Of a stretch of 27,409 bases of DNA, positions 16,012-22,922 are shown in pieces. The DNA is from an uncultured Oscillospiraceae bacterium (lineage in GTDB: Bacteria; Bacillota; Clostridia; Oscillospirales; Acutalibacteraceae). How positions within the stretch are numbered: the first letter of the stretch is position 1; each line of letters begins with the position of its first letter. Below the pieces are notes generated by a model that was not told the DNA's origin, searched no databases, and worked only from the letters and a program-made list of their open reading frames with translations. The DNA lies in the NCBI GenBank assembly GCA_902492895.1, contig CABUNG010000031.1, positions 1-27,409 of the forward strand, in the 5' to 3' direction. The position numbers and the translations under genes were made by a program.

Positions 16012-16906
16012 AAAGCAGCGCATGGCCATACCGAAGATGCAGCGCAAACGGGCCTGGTGGGGCCGGCTGTTCATTCTGCCGTGGTTCATCGGTGCCGTGT
16101 ATTTCTTCGTGGTGCCCATGATCAAAACGACGGTCTGGGCGTTCAGCAAGGTCAGCCTGTCGGGCGGAGCGAACACCTTTGTGGGGTTTGACAACTTCAT
16201 CAAAGTGTTCACGGAAGACGCGACCTTCCTCCCCAATCTGGCGGGCGCGGTGGGACAGGTGATCTACCAGGTGCCGGTCATCGTGGTGTTCAGCCTGTTC
16301 ATCGCCATGATCCTGCGGCAGAAGTTCGTCGGACGGACGTTCTGCCGCGCGGTGTTCTTTTTCCCGGTGATCATTGCGTCGGGCGTGGTCATCACCATAC
16401 TGCGCACCCAGGTGATGATGACGGGATCGGCCACTTCGGAACAGCAGCAGGCGTATATGTTCAGCTTTCCGGCTTTTGACGCGTTGACAGAGGTCCTGGG
16501 TCTTCCGCAGGTCATCACCGATTTCGCCAACACAATTGTCAACGGTTTCTTCGACATCACCTGGAAATCCGGCGTGCAGATCATTCTGCTTCTCGCGGCG
16601 GTCAACCATATTTCGCCCAGTTCCTATGAAGCGGCGGATATCGAGGGCGCGACCGCCTGGGAGAAGCTGTGGAAAATCACCTTCCCGCTGATTTCGCCCA
16701 CCATTCTGGTGGTGGTGATCTATTCCATCATCGATTCGTTTACCGACTATGGCAATCAGGTGATGGTGTCCATCAAATCGTACTTTGACAAGGGCAGCTA
16801 TGAATACAGCGTCACCATTGGACTGATCTATTTCGTCACCATTTTGCTGCTCGTCGGCATCGTGAATTTCGTTATGAGCCGCTTTGTCTACTATGCCACG
16901 GAATAA
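16001..16906 (+). CDS. CUT1 ABC transporter permease (UgpA type), second transporter
   Basis: A 301-residue permease with about six transmembrane helices (first: LFILPWFIGAVYFFVVPMI) and an EAA loop EAADIEGATAWEKLWKITFP (about residues 208-227). It starts with TTG at 16001 behind GGAAGGAGGGGAG, overlapping the DUF5696 gene by 11 bases. The ATG at 16022 is a weaker choice. The first transporter already has both permeases, so this one most likely pairs with the permease at 20572, 3.7 kb downstream. Confidence 0.87.
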   Translation: MSDKKQRMAIPKMQRKRAWWGRLFILPWFIGAVYFFVVPMIKTTVWAFSKVSLSGGANTFVGFDNFIKVFTEDATFLPNLAGAVGQVIYQVPVIVVFSLFIAMILRQKFVGRTFCRAVFFFPVIIASGVVITILRTQVMMTGSATSEQQQAYMFSFPAFDALTEVLGLPQVITDFANTIVNGFFDITWKSGVQIILLLAAVNHISPSSYEAADIEGATAWEKLWKITFPLISPTILVVVIYSIIDSFTDYGNQVMVSIKSYFDKGSYEYSVTIGLIYFVTILLLVGIVNFVMSRFVYYATE

Positions 16907-17305
16907 CACAGCAAATTTGGACTCTTAACTTGTCAAATGGGGAGCGGCAAACCTGGAGCCAATATTATATAATGCACATAGAAACCGGATTATTGTTTTG
17001 GCTTTTTTGTCAGATAAGTTAAAAAGTTCCTTTTATTTTCGGATGCGGGTGAAGGGATTTCACGTTTTCCTACGGTTTCAAAGAAGTTCTCCGCAGCCGC
17101 ACAATCCGTAGCCAAGCTTTTTCCAATATCGGCCAATTTTTGTGGTTTTCCGCAAACTCGGTACATATTTCAGGGTTCGGTTCGGCATGCAGAAGGGGCG
17201 GTGTGCCAATTTTGTCTGCCGTGAAAAAGTTTCCTAAATAGATGGAGATATACATCCGCACGCAACATCTGTCGACCACAATTTTGATGAAAAGGAAGGT
17301 AAGGT
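16907..17305. other. Regulatory region and long leader of the second unit
   Basis: About 400 bases without a gene, A/T-rich at its left end. It holds the direct-repeat promoter (16911-16973). Downstream is a predicted untranslated leader of about 325 bases with two small inverted repeats: GTGAA/TTCAC (17050-17064) and CTACGG (17070-17075) with CCGTAG (17106-17111). Neither has a proper T run. No terminator closes the permease gene, so readthrough from operon 1 is likely. I recognise no known riboswitch. Confidence 0.5.
16911..16973 (+). promoter_or_regulatory. Promoter with paired direct repeats, probable AraC-type activator site (unit 2)
   Basis: GCAAATTTGGACTC (16911-16924) and TCAAATGGGGAGCG (16933-16946) are spaced 22 bp. 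A perfect -10 box TATAAT lies at 16968-16973, and the -35 position (CGGCAA) is poor. An 18-base block starting at 16908 matches the block at 4732 at 15 of 18 positions. The distance to the -10 box is 60 here and 61 there. The first repeat begins 4 bases after the permease stop codon. Confidence 0.6.
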
Positions 17306-18400
17306 ATGAAAAAAACAGTACGCAGACGCCTCTGGCCCCTATTGACCACCCTGATGATTCTGGTGGGCCTGTGTTCCATCGGTTTCGCCGCTTCGGCCGA
17401 GGAACACGTGATCATCAGCATCCACAACACCAGTCCCGGCACCGATATCAACCCGTTCCTGCGCTTTTTTGTCAAGAAGGATAAGTTCGGCTCAGGCGGC
17501 CCCTTCACCGTCAAGGTGGACGTCAAAGTGGAGAATTTCAAGCGGATGAGCACCACCGAAGGCCCCAGCTGCTTCCTGAACGTCCTGACGCTTGAGACCA
17601 ACCAGGGCAAGCAGGAGGGGCAGCAGGTCAGCATTCTGAAGAATACCGACGGCTGGGTCGATATGAAGCGGGCCGACGGCGAGTATGTCACCCTGTCCAA
17701 TGTGGACAAAGGCTGCCTGATCGACGGCGTCAAGCAAGATTACTATCTGGTCGACTTCGGTATTTATTACCTGAAAGCGGACGTGTATTTCTCCAATTTC
17801 CGCGTCGAGAATGCGGCCGGCAAAGTCGTCTATTCCTGGGATACCGATCCTGACCTGCAGGCGCTGATGAATGACGCGGCAGCAAACGGCAAGGACAAGG
17901 CGAATCTGCGGGATATCGGCATGATCAATCCGGAACCCTACATCGTGGGCACGGGCTTCGGCAACAACGCCTCTCAGATCTATGTGTACAAGGGCGACGC
18001 GGGCGCGGCCACGACGAGCCCGAACGCCACCACGAAAGCGCCTATCTATGAGGATCCCGATGACACCACCGCCCCGGCCGATTCCACGACCACGGCGGAT
18101 GAAACCACGGCCGATACGACGGAGAATACCGGAAACACGACCGAGTCGACCGGAAGCACTGCCGCCACGACCTCCTCTACTGCGCCGGTTGGCGGTGTTA
18201 CGACGAGCCCGTCGGACGGTGAAAAAGGCGGCGGACTTGGTGTCGGAGCGATCATCGGCATCGTGGCGGGTGCGGTTGTCGTGCTCGGCGGCGGAACGTT
18301 TGGTGTTCTGTTCGCCATGAAGAAGCTTCCCTTCCAGCATGCGGCTGAAGCCGGAGGTACCGCGGGAATGGGACTCGAAGACAGCGATCCGAAGGAATAA
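17306..18400 (+). CDS. Membrane-anchored surface protein with one copy of a repeated beta-rich domain
   Basis: A 364-residue exported protein: signal peptide to about A31, one beta-rich domain (about 34-227), a Thr/Ser-rich wall-spanning linker (about 230-305), a transmembrane helix (about 312-337) and a short cytoplasmic tail. The domain shares a clear pattern with the three copies in the next gene: NPFLRF, GPFTVKVDVKVENF, NTDGWVDMKRADGEYVT and YFSNFRVENAAGKVVYSWDTDP. I do not recognise it as a named family. Its beta-rich, secreted nature suggests glycan or wall binding, which is inference. AAGGAAGGTAAGG precedes the ATG. It is the first gene after the second promoter. Confidence 0.7.
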   Translation: MKKTVRRRLWPLLTTLMILVGLCSIGFAASAEEHVIISIHNTSPGTDINPFLRFFVKKDKFGSGGPFTVKVDVKVENFKRMSTTEGPSCFLNVLTLETNQGKQEGQQVSILKNTDGWVDMKRADGEYVTLSNVDKGCLIDGVKQDYYLVDFGIYYLKADVYFSNFRVENAAGKVVYSWDTDPDLQALMNDAAANGKDKANLRDIGMINPEPYIVGTGFGNNASQIYVYKGDAGAATTSPNATTKAPIYEDPDDTTAPADSTTTADETTADTTENTGNTTESTGSTAATTSSTAPVGGVTTSPSDGEKGGGLGVGAIIGIVAGAVVVLGGGTFGVLFAMKKLPFQHAAEAGGTAGMGLEDSDPKE

Positions 18401-18413
18401 ACCATTTGCAGCG

Positions 18414-18430
18414 GGATAAGCAGTTTATCC
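18414..18430 (+). repeat. Intercistronic hairpin between the two surface-protein genes
   Basis: GGATAA (18414-18419) pairs perfectly with TTATCC (18425-18430) over a 5-nt loop, 14 bases after the upstream stop codon. No T run follows, so it is not a terminator. It may mark mRNA processing or stabilise the upstream message. Confidence 0.35.
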
Positions 18431-18468
18431 AAAACTGTACAGAATATGGAAAAGGAGTGTTTGGAAAA

Positions 18469-20478
18469 ATGAGCAAGCATCTGCGCGTTTCCTCCAAGGC
18501 CATGCTCGCGGTTTTTGCGTGTCTGGCGCTGTTATGCTCCCTGTTTGTGGTGTCTTTTGTGGCTTTGGCCGGATCGGATGACGAGGGAGCCTATTCTCCT
18601 AAACGGTATCTGAAGATTACCTCGACGACGAACGCTCAGCCGCAGCTGCGTCTGGGTACCCCGGCTAGCCAGTATCCGGCAGATAAGGGACCCTATACGG
18701 TTACGCTGAAGATGAAGGTTGACAATTTTGCCGGAATCAACGGGAATGCCGGAGCTTTGGAATTCAAAAACTTTGGCAAGGACGGCCCCGCGAATCAAGA
18801 TGTCGTGATTCCGGCCGGTGTCAAAAGCGGTTATACCGAAGTGAGCACCACTTTCAGTGCGCCGTCGGATCAGGCGGGGCTGCAGTGTTTGGCGTTCGGA
18901 TTCCTGTATGCATCCGGTGAGATGTATATTGCGGATTTGAAGATTACCGACAAGGACGGCAGCGCGGTCTACGATCTCAACGGAGATACCACGCTGGACG
19001 GCATGACGGAGTTCCAAAACACGAACACCTGGTCGTACAGTCTGTATGGAGCTCAGGAAGGGGCGACGTTCAGCGTTTACAATGCTTCGTCCGTGTCTTC
19101 CAATCCCTCTTCGAATACTTCCTCTGAATCTTCTTCTGAGTCTTCTTCCGACTCTTCTAACGACTCTTCCGCCGAGTCTTCGGAGGATTCTAAACCTTCG
19201 TTCGATCCGGGCACCGATCCGGAGTATGAATTCAACCGCAGCATCACGGTTTCCGGCAAGGGCAATATCAATCCGGTCGTGCGCTTCGGCCTGATGAGCG
19301 ACGATTATACGGCTGAAAACGGTCCCTATACGCTGGTCGGCAAGATCAAACTGGCCGGATTCGAGGCCCTTGAGGGCGGCACTGCTCAGGCGCTTGTGCA
19401 TATTTCGTACGACAACGCCGGGGAAATCACCCTTGACGAAGCGCTGTCCATGACTGCCGATACCGACGGCTGGATCGATCTGAAAAAGGCCGACGGCAGT
19501 TACATCACGTTCGACAAAATCGACGATATTGCCAACATTATCTTCGGTCTGCTTTACGCGAAGGGAGACCTTTCCGTTGCCGATCTGCGGATTGTGGATA
19601 AGGAAAACAACATCGTCTATTCGATGGCGAACGATCCCACTCTCTACGGCAAAACCAACATGAAGAAGATCGCCGGATCCTCTATGTGGTCGTCCGCTGA
19701 TTATGCCATGACCGACAAGACGATCCCCGCATCGGATTTCATTATCCAGACCAAGGCTACCCCGTACACCCCCAACAAGATCGTCACCATGAAGGTCGAT
19801 CCAGAGCATCCGGCTGTCAATCCGCTCCTCATTTTGATGAATGCGGATGACAAGAGCCTGATGGACATAGCGCCTCTGACCATTACCGGCAAGATCCGCG
19901 TGGACAACATGGGACAGATTGAGAACTCCGACGGCAACACCGCCGCTTTCAATCTCGGCGGCAATGGGTATACCAACACCGACGGATGGGTGTCCATCAC
20001 CTCCGCCACCGGCGATCCGATGATCGTGCAGTCGACGGATTTGGTTGGCAATCATTTCTCCCTCAACGGCTGGTATGCATCCGGCGACGTCTCTTTGGCC
20101 GATGTAAAAATTACCGACAAGGACGGCAATGTGATCTTCGATATGGAGACCGCCGACCTGGGTGCTGACGGTATTTACGACAGCGGTGTGTCTTTTGGAC
20201 GTATGTGGACGGCGGCGTTCGGCAGCGGCACGGCTAAGTATATGCTCCAGACCAATCCGAATCCTGTTACCCACACGCCGGCCGACTACGCGGTGCCGCT
20301 CTTTACAGAGACCGGAAAACCTGCCGGCGGCGACAGCGGCAACAGCTCGGTAGTCAGCACGCCGGATGGTCCCGATACGGGTGTCCAGACGCCGATCCTG
20401 TTCTGCGCGGTTCTCGGAGCCGCGGCTCTCAGCGGTATGGCTCTGATCGTTTCCAAAAAATCCAAAAAGCGCGTTTAA
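18469..20478 (+). CDS. Wall-anchored surface protein with three copies of the repeated domain
   Basis: A 669-residue exported protein. After a signal sequence (about residues 10-35) come domain copy 1 (44-204), a Ser/Asp/Glu-rich linker (about 205-250), copy 2 (about 256-430) and copy 3 (about 435-600). The C-terminus is sortase-like: P635-D-T-G638, a hydrophobic helix (about 642-660) and KKSKKRV. Each copy carries GPYTV/PLTIT followed by K-K-DNF-like residues. Each ends in a block like ASGDVSLADVKITDKDGNVIFDM. Copies 2 and 3 also have the TDGW motif. The start at 18469 follows AAAAGGAGTG; the frame is open to 18406 but without a ribosome binding site. No named family is recognised. A glycan-binding or adhesive role is inferred from architecture and context. 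Confidence 0.72.
   Translation: MSKHLRVSSKAMLAVFACLALLCSLFVVSFVALAGSDDEGAYSPKRYLKITSTTNAQPQLRLGTPASQYPADKGPYTVTLKMKVDNFAGINGNAGALEFKNFGKDGPANQDVVIPAGVKSGYTEVSTTFSAPSDQAGLQCLAFGFLYASGEMYIADLKITDKDGSAVYDLNGDTTLDGMTEFQNTNTWSYSLYGAQEGATFSVYNASSVSSNPSSNTSSESSSESSSDSSNDSSAESSEDSKPSFDPGTDPEYEFNRSITVSGKGNINPVVRFGLMSDDYTAENGPYTLVGKIKLAGFEALEGGTAQALVHISYDNAGEITLDEALSMTADTDGWIDLKKADGSYITFDKIDDIANIIFGLLYAKGDLSVADLRIVDKENNIVYSMANDPTLYGKTNMKKIAGSSMWSSADYAMTDKTIPASDFIIQTKATPYTPNKIVTMKVDPEHPAVNPLLILMNADDKSLMDIAPLTITGKIRVDNMGQIENSDGNTAAFNLGGNGYTNTDGWVSITSATGDPMIVQSTDLVGNHFSLNGWYASGDVSLADVKITDKDGNVIFDMETADLGADGIYDSGVSFGRMWTAAFGSGTAKYMLQTNPNPVTHTPADYAVPLFTETGKPAGGDSGNSSVVSTPDGPDTGVQTPILFCAVLGAAALSGMALIVSKKSKKRV
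19087..19197 (+). repeat. Low-complexity Ser-rich linker coding repeat
   Basis: Imperfect repeats of TCTTCY-type units encode a Ser-rich stretch with regularly spaced Asp, Glu and Asn (SESSSESSSDSSNDSS and similar). Such tracts are flexible, acidic spacers in wall-anchored proteins and may vary in length between strains. Confidence 0.6.
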
Positions 20479-20495
20479 ACAGTCGACAGGAGCCG

Positions 20496-20521
20496 GGCCG
20501 GCGGGGTTATGCCCGCCGGCC
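20496..20521 (+). repeat. GC-rich intercistronic hairpin before the permease gene
   Basis: A perfect 10-bp stem (20496-20505 with 20512-20521) encloses the 6-nt loop GTTATG, between the surface-protein stop (20478) and the permease start (20572). No T run follows. It would block 3' exonucleases and could lower expression of the downstream transporter genes relative to the surface proteins. Confidence 0.5.
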
Positions 20522-20571
20522 TCCGGCCCCGCTGTCAATCGCACGGGCCCCTGAAGGGCGAGGTGATAAGG

Positions 20572-21588
20572 GTGACAAAATCCAAAAACGGATCGGCTTC
20601 CCTGCAGTCTTTGGTATCGACATACCGGGACAAGAAGCTGTCGATCCACCATACCGCCTCTCGCACAGTGACGGTAATCCTGCGCACCGCTTTTCTGGTG
20701 GGCATGTGCTTTGTCATGTTGTATCCCGTTATTTTCATGGTATCCTCCGGTTTTAAAACTCTGCAGGATGTTTACGATCCCACCGTGGTATGGCTGCCGA
20801 AGCATTGGACGCTGGAGTCTTTGAAGATCGCGTTCGATGTAATGGACTACACAAACGGTGTGATCAAAACGCTGGTGACGGCGATTCCCAGCGTCCTTCT
20901 TCAGCTGGTTTCCGCTCTTCTGGCCGGCTATGGATTTGCCAGGTTCAAGTTTAAAGGACGGGAACTGCTTTTCGGCCTGTTGATTTTTACGATCATCGTG
21001 CCGGTCCAGACCTACATCATCCCTCTATTTTCCCTGTTCAAGAATTTTGACTATTTTGGAATCGGATCCCTGATCGGACTGTTTACAGGGAAGGCGGTCA
21101 CGACAAATCTGCTGAATAATCCCCTTGTCTTTTATCTGCAGGCGGCATTGGGCATGGGAATCCGGTCCGGACTATATATTTTCATGCTGCGCCAGTTTTA
21201 CCGCGGGTTCCCCACGGAACTGGAAGAAGCGGCCATGATCGACGGCTGCGGGCCTATGCGGACATTTCTGCGCATCATGCTTCCCAACGCAACCTCGATG
21301 ATTGTGACGGTGATGCTGTTCTCACTGGTGTGGTATTGGAACGATTATTACCTGTCATCGATGTTTTACCAGAGCACCTTCACGGTTTCCGTGAACCTGA
21401 CCAATTTGAGCTCTCTTTTGAAAACCAGCAACATGGTGACGGGGATCGCCGCCCAGGAGCTGATGTTCATGCGGGAATCCATCCTGGCTTGCGGCTGTCT
21501 GATTACGGTGCTGCCGCTGCTGGTACTGTATATCGTTGCACAGCGCTTCTTTACCGAAGGAATCGAGCGCAGTGGTATCGTTGGATAA
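20572..21588 (+). CDS. CUT1 ABC transporter permease (AraQ/MalG type), second transporter
   Basis: A 338-residue permease. A basic N-terminus is followed by six transmembrane helices (first: TAFLVGMCFVMLYPVIFMVSSGFKTL). It has a MalG-type DPTVVWLPKHWTLESL loop and an EAA loop EEAAMIDGCGPMRTFLRIMLP. The start is GTG at 20572, 5 bases after the Shine-Dalgarno AGGTGA; the GTG at 20563 lies on that sequence. It pairs logically with the UgpA-type permease at 16001, and its binding protein follows 19 bases downstream. Confidence 0.88.
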   Translation: MTKSKNGSASLQSLVSTYRDKKLSIHHTASRTVTVILRTAFLVGMCFVMLYPVIFMVSSGFKTLQDVYDPTVVWLPKHWTLESLKIAFDVMDYTNGVIKTLVTAIPSVLLQLVSALLAGYGFARFKFKGRELLFGLLIFTIIVPVQTYIIPLFSLFKNFDYFGIGSLIGLFTGKAVTTNLLNNPLVFYLQAALGMGIRSGLYIFMLRQFYRGFPTELEEAAMIDGCGPMRTFLRIMLPNATSMIVTVMLFSLVWYWNDYYLSSMFYQSTFTVSVNLTNLSSLLKTSNMVTGIAAQELMFMRESILACGCLITVLPLLVLYIVAQRFFTEGIERSGIVG

Positions 21589-21607
21589 TGGAAAGGTTGG
21601 TTATGTT

Positions 21608-22894
21608 ATGAGTAAATGGAGACAGGCATTGATCGCTCTGACGGCAGTATCCATGATCGGCGTCCTGATGGCCGGCTGTTCGGATCAGGGCGGAAAAGAC
21701 GGAGACGGCAAAGAGGGTCTGGAGGCGGAAAAGGGCAAGAAACTCACCATCATGATCCCCGGCCACAACCCCAACTCCACCGATGAATCCATGTGGCAGA
21801 ACGCCGTTGTAAAAGATTTCAAGGACAAATATCCCGATGTCACGGTGGAATTTGTCATCGCCGGCTGGGACACCTGGGAAACCAAGGTGCTGGCCAACGC
21901 GGCGAGCGAGGATCCCATCGACGTCATCAACGACGGCGCGAACAACAACCCGAAATTCGCGCTCAAAGGCATCACCCAGCCGATTCAGAAATACATCAAC
22001 ATGGACAACCCGAATCTCCACAAGACAACCATGGATTCGGTGTTCAAATACGGCGGGAACTACTATGTCGCGGCTTCGGAAACCAACGTCGCTGTGATCT
22101 ATTACAACAAGACGATGTTCGAGAACGAGGGCGCGGACGATCTTCAGAAGCTTTACGAGGCGGGGGAGTGGAACTGGGACAACCTGACCCGGATCGCGAA
22201 AATGCTGACCGATGAGAAGCAGAAGCGTTTCGGCCTGGCCACCAACTACCCCTACATATTCTTCGGCGCCAACCAGACATCCATGCTGAAGCTGGATGCG
22301 GATTCCAAATACAACCTCAACATCAACGCGCCCGAGCTCCGGCGCTCCTTCGAGCTGATTCAGGATGCCTATTACACCTCCAAGTGGAGCGGCTATGACG
22401 GGGATCCCTGGCAGACCTTCTACAAGGGCGGCGCAGCCATGCTGATGGATTTCCAGTGGGTCGACGCACAGATCCTGGATGCCAAGGATTTCGGTCTGGC
22501 CGACTTTGAATACGGTGTCGTGCCGGTTCCCTTCGGTCCCGACAATGCCGGCAAAGTCTCGCCGATCACGGCGGCCGGCTGGGCGATGGGCAAAGGCTCC
22601 GACTGCCCCTATCACGCAGGGAAGCTGATCGACATGCTGGTGGACGGTCAGGCGGCGTTCACGGCCAAGGCGAACGAAAAACTCGATCCCGCCCACGTGG
22701 CACTTTATAAGGAGCTCGCGTCGAGGCCCTACTGCACCAACAGCTACGACTCCGCTGTCGGCGGCGCGTTTGAAATCTGCGGCGAGATCGGCGAAGGCAA
22801 GAACATCGCTCAGGCAATCGAGGAATACAAGCCGGTTTATCAGAAGATGGTGGACGACGCGAACAGCGCCACGGTCACCTCATCCGAAGGCTGA
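21608..22894 (+). CDS. Lipoprotein solute-binding protein, CUT1 family
   Basis: A 428-residue extracytoplasmic binding protein for an oligosaccharide transporter. Its lipoprotein signal ends in LMAGC, with C24 as the lipidated residue, followed by an acidic/Gly linker. The family 1 fold begins with KKLTIMIPGHNP and includes the hinge segments YYVAASETNVAVIYYNKTMFE and DFQWVDAQILDAKDFG. Length is normal for the family. The start at 21608 has GGAAAGG 10 bases upstream; a frame extension to 21536 overlaps the permease gene and has no site. It serves the permeases at 16001 and 20572. Confidence 0.9.
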   Translation: MSKWRQALIALTAVSMIGVLMAGCSDQGGKDGDGKEGLEAEKGKKLTIMIPGHNPNSTDESMWQNAVVKDFKDKYPDVTVEFVIAGWDTWETKVLANAASEDPIDVINDGANNNPKFALKGITQPIQKYINMDNPNLHKTTMDSVFKYGGNYYVAASETNVAVIYYNKTMFENEGADDLQKLYEAGEWNWDNLTRIAKMLTDEKQKRFGLATNYPYIFFGANQTSMLKLDADSKYNLNINAPELRRSFELIQDAYYTSKWSGYDGDPWQTFYKGGAAMLMDFQWVDAQILDAKDFGLADFEYGVVPVPFGPDNAGKVSPITAAGWAMGKGSDCPYHAGKLIDMLVDGQAAFTAKANEKLDPAHVALYKELASRPYCTNSYDSAVGGAFEICGEIGEGKNIAQAIEEYKPVYQKMVDDANSATVTSSEG

Positions 22895-22922
22895 CGCCTC
22901 TCCAGAAAGGTGTGACTCTCTT

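Noticed and set aside
12697..16236. Minus-strand open frame of 1179 codons
   Set aside because: It lies antisense to three genes with clear families and ribosome binding sites. Its translation is rich in His, Arg, Gln and Asp without domain signatures, as expected from the reverse frame of GC-rich coding DNA.
16930..16973. TTGTCA (16930) as a -35 box for TATAAT (16968)
   Set aside because: The spacing is 32 bp. The hexamer overlaps the second operator repeat, which explains it better.
17050..17070. Possible terminator GTGAA-loop-TTCAC-GTTTTCC
   Set aside because: The stem is only 5 bp and the T run short and interrupted; too weak to call.
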